Assembly (NCBI GenBank): GCA_031549345.1
Contig: JAVBPY010000010.1
Span: 62,001-126,000, forward strand
Direction: 5' to 3'
From: CASFRF01 sp031549345
Lineage (GTDB): Bacteria; Verrucomicrobiota; Lentisphaeria; Victivallales; Victivallaceae
DNA length: 64,000 bases
The position numbers and the translations under genes are program-made. The notes under the pieces are model-generated. The model made no database searches, was not told the DNA's origin, and saw only the letters and a list, made by a program, of their open reading frames with translations. Below are positions 1 to 8,674 of the stretch, piece by piece (the first letter of the stretch is position 1; every line of letters starts with the position of its first letter).

Positions 1-627
1 GTCGTTGTCAATTGTTTTGGGGATGCCCACCACGCTGATGGCGAGCTTGCGACGGCGCACTTCGCCCGCAATTGCGTGGGCACAGCGGAGCGTTCCGTCA
101 CCGCCGATGCAAAAGAGGAGATTGATGTTCTTCCTGTTCAGGGTGTCGACCAAAAGCTTTTCATCCTCCTCTCCCCGCGCGGAACCGAGAATCGAACCGC
201 CCGCCTCGTGAATGTTGTCCACTCCGTCGCTGTCGAGCATCATGGGCTCGAAACCGTACTTCGCGTTCAGGCCCCGGAATCCGTAACGGATGCCGTAGAC
301 CACGGGCACATTGTATTGGTCGCGCAGCGTCATGGTCAAAAACTTGATCACGTTGTTCAAACCCGGACACAGTCCGCCCGCCGTGATGATCGCCGCGCGG
401 CTCCAGGCCGGATCGTGAAAAATCTTCGCCCGCGGCCCGGCTTGTTCGAAAGCGGGAATCTCCTCCTTGGCCGTCAGATAACGTTCGATGGCGGCAACGG
501 AGCTCGGGTAGGTAACCGTGGCGGTATCCGGAACGAAATCGATTCGCTCCAAAGGGGAAGCCAAATCCGGCTCGCCCAATTTTTCGATTCGAAAATCCGC
601 CGCCTTGACGCGTTCTTCTTCTCTCAT
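1..627 (-). CDS. ATP/PPi-dependent 6-phosphofructokinase, N-terminal part
   Basis: Reading from an ATG at 627 toward the left edge gives 209 codons without a stop, so the gene is cut by the window. The translation holds the phosphofructokinase group A signatures: GGLCPGLNNVI near residue 98, a GGDGT nucleotide/phosphate-binding loop near residue 175, and PKTIDND at the last residues, the catalytic stretch around the base aspartate. The roughly 90-residue segment ahead of the GGLCPG motif resembles the long PFK subfamily of spirochaetes, plants and anaerobes. The role is phosphorylation of fructose 6-phosphate in glycolysis; whether ATP or pyrophosphate is the donor cannot be decided from this part. 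The start overlaps the stop of the upstream VOC-GNAT gene by 4 nt (ATGA), suggesting translational coupling. Confidence 0.9.
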   Translation of the reverse strand, partial: MREEERVKAADFRIEKLGEPDLASPLERIDFVPDTATVTYPSSVAAIERYLTAKEEIPAFEQAGPRAKIFHDPAWSRAAIITAGGLCPGLNNVIKFLTMTLRDQYNVPVVYGIRYGFRGLNAKYGFEPMMLDSDGVDNIHEAGGSILGSARGEEDEKLLVDTLNRKNINLLFCIGGDGTLRCAHAIAGEVRRRKLAISVVGIPKTIDND

Positions 628-1625
628 TTTTCCGCCTCGCTTCCGTTCGGCGCGGGCAGGAGCTCCAACGCCATGATGTAATCGTCCATGACATACCCGC
701 CGCCAATGTCGCTGGTAACCGAATCAACCGCTGTAAAGCCATGCCGTAAATACGCGCGGATTGCCGCGCCGTTCCCTTTGTTTACGTGCAACTCCAGACG
801 GCGCGCGTCGAACTTTCGCGCCCACGCGGCGGCGTGGCGGATGGCGCGTCCGCCGAGCCCGCGGTGCTGGTAAGTGCCCAAAAGATAAATTTTGTGCAGC
901 GGACAAACCACGCCGTCCGGCTCCACGGGGCCATAGGAGGTGAAGCCGACGGCCAATCCGTCGTCCTCGATAAGGTCGAACCGCACACCGGACTCAAGCT
1001 CGCGACGCATGACCTCCGGAGAGTACATCCTATTCATCATATAATCGAACTGGCCGGGCTTGAGGAGCTTATCGTAGACGGCGGGCCAGATTTCGCGGGC
1101 GAGGAGGGCGATGGTCGCCAACTCGTCGTGGCGCGAAACCGCACGAAAAACAATGGCTTCCGGCACGGAAGAACTCTCCGGTGCGCGGCGGAAAGCGAGC
1201 TCCAGTAAATTGCCGTCCGGATCGTGTATAAAGAGGCTTGCGCGGGTACCGTCGTCGGCGGTCCGCAACAAAGGCCCCGCCGCAACGGCGACACGGTGGC
1301 GCGCAAGATGGCGGAGCATCATGCGCGGATCCCCCTCGCAGGCGAGGCAAAAATCGGCGCTTCCGGAGAGCGGGCGCAACGCGGCCGGCAAACGTTCCCC
1401 GGGGCGCGCGTGCAGCTGAATGACACATGCGCCGGAGCTCCATAAGCAGGAGTTGTGTGCGGTCATCCCCAGGACGGCGGTGTAGAATTCGGTGCTCCGG
1501 GCGATGTCGGCCACGTTCAGAACAAGGCGTTCAAGTCCGGTAATCTGGATTGTTTCGGTCGTTTTCACAAATCGGGCCCTCCGCTCTTCGTTTGACAATA
1601 TAATTCCTCCGTTCGGCGATTGCAA
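624..1625 (-). CDS. VOC (glyoxalase-like) domain fused to GNAT acetyltransferase
   Basis: The protein of about 310-333 residues has two recognisable halves. Residues about 27-145 form a VOC/glyoxalase-fold domain, with the typical opening 'LNVADIARSTEFYTAVLGM' and 'IHDPDGNLLEL' near its end. Residues about 160-325 form a GNAT N-acetyltransferase with the acetyl-CoA loop 'QHRGLGGRAI' and the late motif 'NKGNGAAIRAYLRHGF'. The substrates are unknown. The longest reading starts at 1625, but better starts are a TTG preceded by GGAGG with 7 nt spacing (protein beginning LSNEE) or a GTG (VKTTETI) preceded by another GGAGG; the first ~10-20 residues are therefore doubtful. It ends in a 4-nt overlap with the phosphofructokinase gene. 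Either half alone is common; the fusion is less usual. Confidence 0.8.
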   Translation of the reverse strand: MQSPNGGIILSNEERRARFVKTTETIQITGLERLVLNVADIARSTEFYTAVLGMTAHNSCLWSSGACVIQLHARPGERLPAALRPLSGSADFCLACEGDPRMMLRHLARHRVAVAAGPLLRTADDGTRASLFIHDPDGNLLELAFRRAPESSSVPEAIVFRAVSRHDELATIALLAREIWPAVYDKLLKPGQFDYMMNRMYSPEVMRRELESGVRFDLIEDDGLAVGFTSYGPVEPDGVVCPLHKIYLLGTYQHRGLGGRAIRHAAAWARKFDARRLELHVNKGNGAAIRAYLRHGFTAVDSVTSDIGGGYVMDDYIMALELLPAPNGSEAEK

Positions 1626-1945
1626 GTTAAATCATTGCCAAGATTTGCATTTTCGTGACGCGCGGTTTATAAACGATCCGTATCAAGTTGATTAATTCCT
1701 CAAATATCCAGATTCCGGAAAAACGACCTCCCGGAGACGTGAATTTCGCATTATATTCAGAAAATATTCACTGAAAACGCGTGAAAGGCTTGCTTTTTCG
1801 CGCAGAATGGAGTACAATTGCCCTGTATGATTGTGTAATTTTCAATTTACAACGCCGAACATTGCGGACAAACTGCGATCAAGAACGTTCCGGTGTTTCA
1901 GAAACACGTCGAAGCGATGAAGATGAATAAGGGGGGTGGCAAATT
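1626..1945. other. Intergenic region ahead of the giant repeat protein
   Basis: This 320-base stretch is AT-rich and holds no convincing open reading frame. It contains one good forward promoter (1790-1818) and an A/G-rich Shine-Dalgarno just before the ATG at 1946. A short inverted repeat TTCAG...CTGAA lies upstream of the promoter and could be an operator, but the arms are only 5 bp. No clear promoter for the leftward VOC-GNAT gene was found. Confidence 0.6.
1790..1818 (+). promoter_or_regulatory. Sigma-70-type promoter for the AIDA-repeat protein
   Basis: A -35 box TTGCTT (1790-1795) and a -10 box TACAAT (1813-1818) are separated by exactly 17 bases. Transcription would begin near 1825, giving a 5' leader of about 120 bases before the ATG at 1946. 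No other promoter of similar quality lies in the gap. Confidence 0.7.
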
Positions 1946-4900
1946 ATGAATACGGAACTGATTCACTCGGGCGGAGTTCAGAAGCTCTCGCGCATCCAAT
2001 ACGTCTATCTGGACTTCGACGGGGAAAGCACCAGTTATAATGGTGAGCTCCTGACCATCGACAAGGTGGAATTGACCGATTCGCTGTTAACGCGAGAGGA
2101 AATCCGCGCCATCACCGCCGACCTCAACGCCCGTTATTCCAACTCCAACGTGCTTTTCGTAACCGACCGCCCGTTCGGCATCGAATTCTCCACCGTCTAC
2201 ATCGGCTACACTGACGATCTTGGCGACTACAGCGGCCTCGCCGAAACCATCGATCATGGCAACCAGAACGCTTCCGACAACGCCTTCGTCATTCTCCGTG
2301 GCGGCGAATCCATCGACCAAATCGCCGACACCATCGCTCACGAAACCGACCACATCGTCTTCGGCCTCGACCATGGCGGCGAATTTCTCGCCGCCTATGC
2401 CGCGACCTATAGAGTGGAATCCGGCGTCACCAGTACCGGGGCAGTCGTGTACTCCGGTAACGCCCTGCACGTTTCCTCCGGAGGCCTGGCAAACAACACC
2501 ATAGTGAGTGGCGGGGAGCTGTATATCTCCTCCGGCGGCGTGGCAAACAGCACCACAGTAAGGCTGGGCAACATGACCATGGGGCCCGGAGGAGTGGCAA
2601 ACGACATTCGAGTGTCCGCCACTGCTGTGATAACCATCCACTCCGGCGGTGTGGCGAACAATATTTCAGGTGGCAATATCTACATCTCCTCCGGCGGCGT
2701 GGCAAACGAGGCTTCGAGCGGCAATACATACGTTTCCTCCGGCGGTGTGGCGAACAACACCACAGTGGATCGTTGGTACAAGATGTACATTTCCTCCGGC
2801 GGCGTGGCCAATAACACTGTGGTGAATTTCGATGGAAATATGTACGTCTCCTCCGGTGGTGTAGCGAACGGCGCTACCGTAACTTGGAGTGCCAATATGT
2901 ACATTTCTTCCGGCGGAACAGCCACGAATGTGGTCTGGACTCCCTGCCTGGGTATTGTATCCGCGGCCGACGGGGCCCATGTTACCTATGCAAGCACTTA
3001 TTCCGGTTGCTATCTGGGATCTTATGAAAATGTGGTATCCCAAATGACAAGCATGTCATCGCAGTATTTGCATAGCAAAACCATATATGTGTTTTCCGGT
3101 GGCGTGGCGGATAATCTCGACATAAGGAGTTGTACTATGTACATTCACTCCGGTGGCATGGCGAATAACACACAGAATACTGGCATCATTAACATCCACT
3201 CCGGCGGCGTGGCGAATAACACACAGAATAGTAACATTATTAACATCCACTCCGGCGGTGTGGCGAATGACGCCATAATGAGTGGGGGGAGCATGTACAT
3301 CGCCTCGGGGGGTGTGGCAAACAATACCCGCGTGAAAGGAAGTGCCGGTCTTTATGTCGCCTCTGGGGGGACGGCAACGAATGTGATCTGGACGCCATGC
3401 TTTGGTGTCATATCCTCGGCCGACGGGGCTCATGTAACCTATGCGAGCACATATTCCGGCTGCTATTTGCCGCGTTCGCAGGCGATGAAACTATCGAATA
3501 ATACAGTAACTGGCTCTGAATACATGTATGTTTTTTCCGGGGGCGTGGCATACAAAAACATCGTGGAGGGGTGGGGTTTCGATAGCTTCGGCCACGTTGG
3601 CAGCCAAGCCTATATACAAGTCAGTTCCGGCGGCGTGGCGAGCGGCAACACAATACTTCGGGCAGGCTTCTTGAACGTCTACTCCGGCGGTGTGGCGGAT
3701 TCCAATACGGTAGGCAGCGCCGGTTACATGAATATCTCCTCCGGCGGCGTGGCAAACAACAACACGATCGCGGAAAACGGGCACATAAATATCTACTCTG
3801 GCGGTGTTGCAAACAACACCACAGTGGACAAGGGCTACGTGGAGGTAAGTGGCGGGATCGCCAATGACACCGTGCTCAAATCAATGCAAATGCGCATCTT
3901 CGCCGGCGGCGTGGCAAACAATACAGCGCTTGAGGGAACGATAATCATCTACTCCGGCGGCACGGCGAACATGACGGATGCGAATGGGAGTGGCACTCAT
4001 GTATACGTTTCCAGCGGGGGCGTGGCAATCAACACTACGGTGACTCGCGGCACGCTGGATATATCCGGCGGTGTGGCAAGCAATACCACTGTACTCGGCA
4101 GCGGGAGCATGACCATCCACTCTGGCAGTATTCACAAAGGAGAGCTGCAGATCCTCAATCAAAAAGGAATTACGGCATATACAGGCGTGACTATTGATTT
4201 TACGATCACGGATCGAACCGTGGATGACGGGTATTTGCTCAACAACTGGTCAATGATCGGCGGCCGTGGAGGCATCGGATATACCGTCACGGCAAACGAA
4301 AATCAAGCGGCCGGAACTTACAAGCTGGCGCAGGGGGCGGCTGCATTTGTCTACCAGGTTTGGCTCTGGGTTGGAGAGGTGAACACATCTCTGGCGTTAA
4401 CGGTCGATGGCGACACGGTCATATATGCGGCTTATGAATACAGCTTGCAGAAGCACGATTCCGATTTAACGTTGGTGGTGAAAAATATCGAAGATAAAGA
4501 GGCGCCCACCATCACCAATATTATAGCCGACATCACGGACATCACCAATCGTGATGTTACGGTAACGGCAATGTTCAACGACGATGTTCGGATCTCGCAA
4601 AAGCAGTATCGGATCGGCGACGGCACATGGATTGACTACGTCGATGGCATTATCGTCAGCGGCAATGGCACCGTGTATCTCCGGGCCCGCGACACTGCCG
4701 GGAATGAAACGACGGCGCAATACATTGTATCCAACATTGACAAGGAGGCGCCGACCATCACCGATATTACCCAGAGTACGATCGCACCTACCAATCAGAA
4801 CATTACGCTGACGGCAAACTTCAACGACAATGTTGCACTGGCGGGTAAACAGTACCGGATCGGAGTCGGACAATGGGAGGATTATACCGGCCCAATTGTC

Positions 4901-7657
4901 ATCACGGACAATATCACCGTTCATTTCAAGGCACTCGACACCGCCGGCAATGAAACCATCACGCAGCATGTTGTTTCCAACATCGACAGATCCGCCCCGA
5001 CAATCACCGGCATTGCTCCGGACATCACCGCGGCAACCAATAAAGATGTTACCGTTACGGCCGACTTTGCCGACGATGTCGGTGTGGCGGTCCGGCAGTA
5101 TAAAATAGACAACGGTTCATGGTGTGACTACATTGCGGGCGCAACAATGACGGCCAACGGCACCGTCTATTTCCGGGCCGTCGACGTTGTGGGGAACGAA
5201 ACCATCGTGCAATACACAGTGTCAAACATCGACAGAACCGCGCCGACGATTACCCTCACGCCAAGCAGTACAGCCCTGACTAACTTGGGTATTTCGGTAA
5301 GGGCCGATTTCGTCGACAATGTGGCCTTGGCGTCGAAGATGTACAAAATCAACGATGGGGCCTGGGAGAACTACGTCTTCGATGTGGACATGACCGCCAA
5401 TGGAACGGTATATTTTAAAGGGATCGATACTGCCGGCAATGAGACCTTCGCTCAATATGTGGTGGACAACATCGACAAAACCCTGCCGACGATCACCGAC
5501 ATCATACCAAGTACAACAGAATTCACGAATCAAAATATCACCATGACGGCACATTTCGCGGACAATATGGCATTGGCATCGCAACAATACAAAACCGGGA
5601 ATGGAAACTGGATCGATTATACCGGCTCAATTATCATCGCGGACAATACCACCGTTTATTTCAAGGCGGTCGACGCAGCCGGCAATGAAGCCATCGCGCA
5701 ATATATTGTCTTCAACATTGACAGAGTTGCTCCGACGATCAGCAATATATCTTCGGACATCACTGCGGCAACGAATGCGGATATCATACTTACGGCCCTC
5801 TTTTCCGACAATGTCGGCGTGGCGACCCGGCAGTATAAAATAGACGACGGCGCTTGGAACGATTACACTGCAGGAGCGACGGTGAAAGACAACGGCGTTG
5901 TTTACTTCCGGGCCGTCGATATTGCGGGGAACGAAACAATCGCACAGTATACCGTTTCCAACATCGACAAGACGGCTCCGGTTCTGAACGGGGCAGTCAC
6001 TGCCCGGCAGAACAATTACAATATGACCGTTTCGTGGCTCCCCGCCAGCGACAATGCCGGTGTGGCCGGATATTTTCTCAAAATAGGAGGGCAAACTTAC
6101 AATCTCAAAGGGACAACCTATACCATCAGCAATATGGCGATCGGCAGTTATGCCTGCCAGCTCCAGGCCTACGACACAGCCGGGAATAAAAGCGAATGGA
6201 GTGAGGAAACATCCTTTGTCGTTCAGGACATCACGGCGCCTGTATTAAAGGGAGATCCCTCCGCTTCGGTCAAAGGATTCTCCGCGGACATCTCCTGGAA
6301 GGCGGCGAGCGACAATATCGGTGTGGCCGGATACAATGTCTGGCTGAACAACGAAAAATTCACAACGCAGGGGACGCAATTTTCCTTTAAGACTCTTGCG
6401 TCCGGCTCCTACACGTACCAACTGGAAGTTTATGATGCGGCCGGCAACAGCACATGGAGCACGAAAAAGACGTTCCGCATTATGGCGGACGGTTCCGACG
6501 ACGGTGGTCCGGGGCTGGTTTCGCCGGTCGCCACAGTGGCGAAGTACAATGCCACGCTGAAGTGGGCAAAGCCTTTTACATTGGACGGTACAGTAAAAGT
6601 AGTTCAGTACGAAGTCCGGCTGAACGGGGAAATCCTTACCGTCAAAAATGCGTCGTTGGCGTTGAAAAATCTTGCCCTCGGCGAATATACCTATTCCGTG
6701 CGTGCGCTGGACAGCCAGGGGCTTTACGGCGGCTGGAGCGAAGAGAAAACGTTCCTGGTTCGGGACGTTACCGCGCCTGTTGTGAAAAATGTCACGACAA
6801 ATTTCTCCGGTTATGCCCTGAATGTAAGCTGGATCGGCGAGGACAAGGTCGGAACCATCGCATCTTACACCATCAAGCTTGACGGAGTTGTCCGGGAAAT
6901 CCTTTCGGGCTCCGCAAATTCGGTGCGTTTGCAGCTTTCCGCAAACGACGTCGGCAAGCACAACGTCGAAATCATCGCCTTCGATGGCTTCAACTACAGC
7001 AAGGCCGTCAAAAAAGCTGTAACCGTTGCCGACATCACACCGCCCGATCAGGTCGTGGGCTTGAGCAACGCGGATGTTCGCGACGCCAAGTACACGACAA
7101 CGCTTGGCTGGAATGTGGCGGTGGACAACTCCGGCACCGTGTCCGGTTACCTGATTGAGCTCGATGGGAAATTCTACAAATCCGCAAAAAACACAATCAA
7201 GGTAAGCAAGTTGAGCGTCGGCGAACACACCTACCGCGTTATGGCGCTCGACAAGGCGAAGAACGAAAGCGTCTGGAGCGATGCGGTTGCATTCATGGTA
7301 TACGACGTAACCGCCCCCGGCAAGGTTTCCGCCAAGGGAAAAGTAACCGACAACAGCCTTGCCGTTTCCTGGAAAGCGGTCAAGGACAACGTCGGCGTCG
7401 CCTTTTACGAAGTCTGGGGCGGCGAGTCCGCCAACGGAATGTCGCTTCTGGCGCAATTAAATGCCGATCAGTTCAACTTCCAGTTTGAATCTCTTCAAAA
7501 AGGAAATTTCTTCTACGGAATTTGCGCGGTCGACGCCGCCGGAAACGCGAGCGTTCTCAAGGCCTCCAAAGCTGTGATCAAAACCGATCTCGCCGCCGTC
7601 GACGCTCCGCTCCTTGGCTATGAAAAGAACTCCCCCCTTGGAGGACTGCTCGCCTAA
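1946..7657 (+). CDS. Giant AIDA-repeat / Ig-like / FN3-like surface protein with metallopeptidase-like N-terminus
   Basis: This 1903-residue protein is modular. Residues 1-150 form a non-repetitive head with 'AHETDHIVFGLDHGG', an HExxH zinc-peptidase motif followed by another His seven residues on. Residues about 166-732 hold 25 copies of a roughly 20-residue AIDA-type unit (SSGGVANNTTV), expected to stack as a beta-helix. Residues about 853-1343 are six 81-82-residue Ig-like repeats beginning (A/L)PTIT. The remainder is about six FN3-like modules, and the C-terminus is short and uncharged (SPLGGLLA). No signal peptide, autotransporter barrel or cell-wall anchor is visible, so the export route is unknown; type I-like secretion is possible. 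A likely role is adhesion or matrix. A G-rich Shine-Dalgarno supports the ATG at 1946. Confidence 0.85.
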   Translation: MNTELIHSGGVQKLSRIQYVYLDFDGESTSYNGELLTIDKVELTDSLLTREEIRAITADLNARYSNSNVLFVTDRPFGIEFSTVYIGYTDDLGDYSGLAETIDHGNQNASDNAFVILRGGESIDQIADTIAHETDHIVFGLDHGGEFLAAYAATYRVESGVTSTGAVVYSGNALHVSSGGLANNTIVSGGELYISSGGVANSTTVRLGNMTMGPGGVANDIRVSATAVITIHSGGVANNISGGNIYISSGGVANEASSGNTYVSSGGVANNTTVDRWYKMYISSGGVANNTVVNFDGNMYVSSGGVANGATVTWSANMYISSGGTATNVVWTPCLGIVSAADGAHVTYASTYSGCYLGSYENVVSQMTSMSSQYLHSKTIYVFSGGVADNLDIRSCTMYIHSGGMANNTQNTGIINIHSGGVANNTQNSNIINIHSGGVANDAIMSGGSMYIASGGVANNTRVKGSAGLYVASGGTATNVIWTPCFGVISSADGAHVTYASTYSGCYLPRSQAMKLSNNTVTGSEYMYVFSGGVAYKNIVEGWGFDSFGHVGSQAYIQVSSGGVASGNTILRAGFLNVYSGGVADSNTVGSAGYMNISSGGVANNNTIAENGHINIYSGGVANNTTVDKGYVEVSGGIANDTVLKSMQMRIFAGGVANNTALEGTIIIYSGGTANMTDANGSGTHVYVSSGGVAINTTVTRGTLDISGGVASNTTVLGSGSMTIHSGSIHKGELQILNQKGITAYTGVTIDFTITDRTVDDGYLLNNWSMIGGRGGIGYTVTANENQAAGTYKLAQGAAAFVYQVWLWVGEVNTSLALTVDGDTVIYAAYEYSLQKHDSDLTLVVKNIEDKEAPTITNIIADITDITNRDVTVTAMFNDDVRISQKQYRIGDGTWIDYVDGIIVSGNGTVYLRARDTAGNETTAQYIVSNIDKEAPTITDITQSTIAPTNQNITLTANFNDNVALAGKQYRIGVGQWEDYTGPIVITDNITVHFKALDTAGNETITQHVVSNIDRSAPTITGIAPDITAATNKDVTVTADFADDVGVAVRQYKIDNGSWCDYIAGATMTANGTVYFRAVDVVGNETIVQYTVSNIDRTAPTITLTPSSTALTNLGISVRADFVDNVALASKMYKINDGAWENYVFDVDMTANGTVYFKGIDTAGNETFAQYVVDNIDKTLPTITDIIPSTTEFTNQNITMTAHFADNMALASQQYKTGNGNWIDYTGSIIIADNTTVYFKAVDAAGNEAIAQYIVFNIDRVAPTISNISSDITAATNADIILTALFSDNVGVATRQYKIDDGAWNDYTAGATVKDNGVVYFRAVDIAGNETIAQYTVSNIDKTAPVLNGAVTARQNNYNMTVSWLPASDNAGVAGYFLKIGGQTYNLKGTTYTISNMAIGSYACQLQAYDTAGNKSEWSEETSFVVQDITAPVLKGDPSASVKGFSADISWKAASDNIGVAGYNVWLNNEKFTTQGTQFSFKTLASGSYTYQLEVYDAAGNSTWSTKKTFRIMADGSDDGGPGLVSPVATVAKYNATLKWAKPFTLDGTVKVVQYEVRLNGEILTVKNASLALKNLALGEYTYSVRALDSQGLYGGWSEEKTFLVRDVTAPVVKNVTTNFSGYALNVSWIGEDKVGTIASYTIKLDGVVREILSGSANSVRLQLSANDVGKHNVEIIAFDGFNYSKAVKKAVTVADITPPDQVVGLSNADVRDAKYTTTLGWNVAVDNSGTVSGYLIELDGKFYKSAKNTIKVSKLSVGEHTYRVMALDKAKNESVWSDAVAFMVYDVTAPGKVSAKGKVTDNSLAVSWKAVKDNVGVAFYEVWGGESANGMSLLAQLNADQFNFQFESLQKGNFFYGICAVDAAGNASVLKASKAVIKTDLAAVDAPLLGYEKNSPLGGLLA
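2440..4140 (+). repeat. 25 AIDA-type ~20-residue coding repeats
   Basis: The units share the core (S/H/Y)SGGVANNT followed by a short variable strand. At DNA level the core is a recurring 'tccggcggcgtggcaaac'-like string with silent drift, so the array is old rather than freshly amplified. Two units are replaced by a longer cysteine-bearing insert (about 2910-3018 and 3364-3472). Confidence 0.9.
4502..5974 (+). repeat. Six tandem 243-246-bp repeats encoding Ig-like domains
   Basis: Repeat starts are at 4502, 4748, 4994, 5240, 5483 and 5729. Five spacings are 246 bp and one is 243 bp. Each encodes the pattern (A/L)PTI...NVTVTA-F-D-V...Q-YKI-G-W-DY...VYF-A-DTAGNET-AQY-VSNID. This resembles bacterial Ig-like/OmpL47-type repeats. 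Confidence 0.9.
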
Positions 7658-7696
7658 ATAACATATTCACACACAATTGTGGAGCAGGAGGAAGAA

Positions 7697-8134
7697 ATGG
7701 ATTCATTCATGCAAGCAGCTTATGAAGAAGCGCTTCTTGGCGCCGCCGAAGGCGGCATTCCAATCGGCGGCGTGTTGGTTCGCAACGGAAAGATTGTTGC
7801 GCGCGGACATAACCGCCGTGTTCAACGCGGGAATCCGGTGCTCCATGGGGAAATCGACGTGCTTTCCTGCGCCGGGCGGCATCCCGCGTCTTTTTACAAA
7901 GAATGCACATTGTACACAACCCTTTCTCCGTGCATCATGTGTTCAGGTGCAATTGCACTCTACAAAATTCCCCGCGTTGTGGTCGGGGAAGACGTGAACT
8001 TTCCCGGGGAATCGGAATTCCTCCGTGCGCGCGGCGTGGAGGTAACGATCCTTAACGATGCGCATTTAATCGATATGATGAAAAAATACATTGCTCAAAA
8101 TCCCGCCGTCTGGAACGAGGACATCGCCGAATGA
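7697..8134 (+). CDS. Cytosine deaminase, yeast Fcy1-like (CDA fold)
   Basis: This 145-residue protein closely follows the fungal cytosine deaminase pattern. It has AYEEALLG near the start, 'PIGGVLVRNG', the zinc/proton-shuttle motif HGE, 'TTLSPCIMCSGAIALYKIPR' with the PCxxC zinc ligands (one base past those cysteines), 'VVGEDVNFPGE' and a C-terminal W-EDIAE. It would convert cytosine to uracil in pyrimidine salvage and is unrelated to the amidohydrolase CodA. A longer GTG start at 7679 is possible, but AGGAGG sits 5-6 nt before the ATG at 7697, which decides the start. It overlaps the next gene by 4 nt (ATGA), so both are probably cotranslated. Confidence 0.88.
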   Translation: MDSFMQAAYEEALLGAAEGGIPIGGVLVRNGKIVARGHNRRVQRGNPVLHGEIDVLSCAGRHPASFYKECTLYTTLSPCIMCSGAIALYKIPRVVVGEDVNFPGESEFLRARGVEVTILNDAHLIDMMKKYIAQNPAVWNEDIAE

Positions 8135-8640
8135 CCATGCAAACAAAAACACCCGTCCCCATGCGCCGCGCGGAGCGGGAACTGAAAAATCGCGCCGACG
8201 TGCTGCAAATCTTTGCGGAGGCGCAATTCGGCCACCTCGCTCTTGTGGATGGGAATTTACCGTACTGCGTTCCGCTGAATTTCGCGCTGGAAGAAGTCGG
8301 CGATGAACTGCGCATCTATTTTCACTGCGCTCCGGAAGGGCGGAAACTGGATTGTCTGCGCCGCAATCCGCGGGGTTATTTTTGCGTGGAGCTGGATTGT
8401 CGTTTTTCGGAGAACGCACACGCACAAACAATGCACTACCGTTCCGCCGCCGCCGAAGGCTCCCTTGCCGAAGTCGTCGATCCGGCGGAAAAAGCCCGAA
8501 TTCTCGCCCTCCTGATGTATCGATACACTAAAACTCCTCCGCCGCCTGCGGGAAGCGCAGTCTTCGAGCGCATGGCAATTCTTATACTTTGTGTCGAAAG
8601 CCTCTCCGGCAAGAGCAATCCGGGCAAAGCGGCGCCATAA
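8131..8640 (+). CDS. Pyridoxamine 5'-phosphate oxidase-like / NimA-type flavin-binding protein
   Basis: This 169-residue protein has the split-barrel flavin-binding pattern of the PNPOx-like superfamily: 'AQFGHLALVDGNLPYCVPLN' near residues 30-50, 'IYFHCAPEGRKLDCLRRNP' near residues 68-88 and 'CVELDC' after it. NimA (5-nitroimidazole reductase) and many uncharacterised relatives share this layout, and the substrate here cannot be told. It starts inside the stop codon of the cytosine deaminase gene and converges on cas7 with only 22 bases between stops. Confidence 0.75.
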   Translation: MTMQTKTPVPMRRAERELKNRADVLQIFAEAQFGHLALVDGNLPYCVPLNFALEEVGDELRIYFHCAPEGRKLDCLRRNPRGYFCVELDCRFSENAHAQTMHYRSAAAEGSLAEVVDPAEKARILALLMYRYTKTPPPPAGSAVFERMAILILCVESLSGKSNPGKAAP

Positions 8641-8648
8641 CCGCCATG

Positions 8649-8674
8649 CCCGGATTAATTACTTAAAATCCGGG
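8649..8674. terminator. Small hairpin between convergent genes
   Basis: Arms CCCGGAT (8649-8655) and ATCCGGG (8668-8674) pair around a 12-base AT-rich loop, between the stop of the flavin protein gene and the last codons of cas7. There is no clear U-tract on either strand, so termination is only a guess. Confidence 0.3.

Noticed and set aside
2440..4140. Satellite or mobile repeat
   Set aside because: The periodic DNA is explained by the in-frame AIDA-type protein repeats; units differ by silent changes and keep codon phase.
6245..7456. Minus-strand 403-residue open frame
   Set aside because: It is a shadow of the FN3-like part of the repeat protein, where codon bias keeps the opposite strand free of stops.
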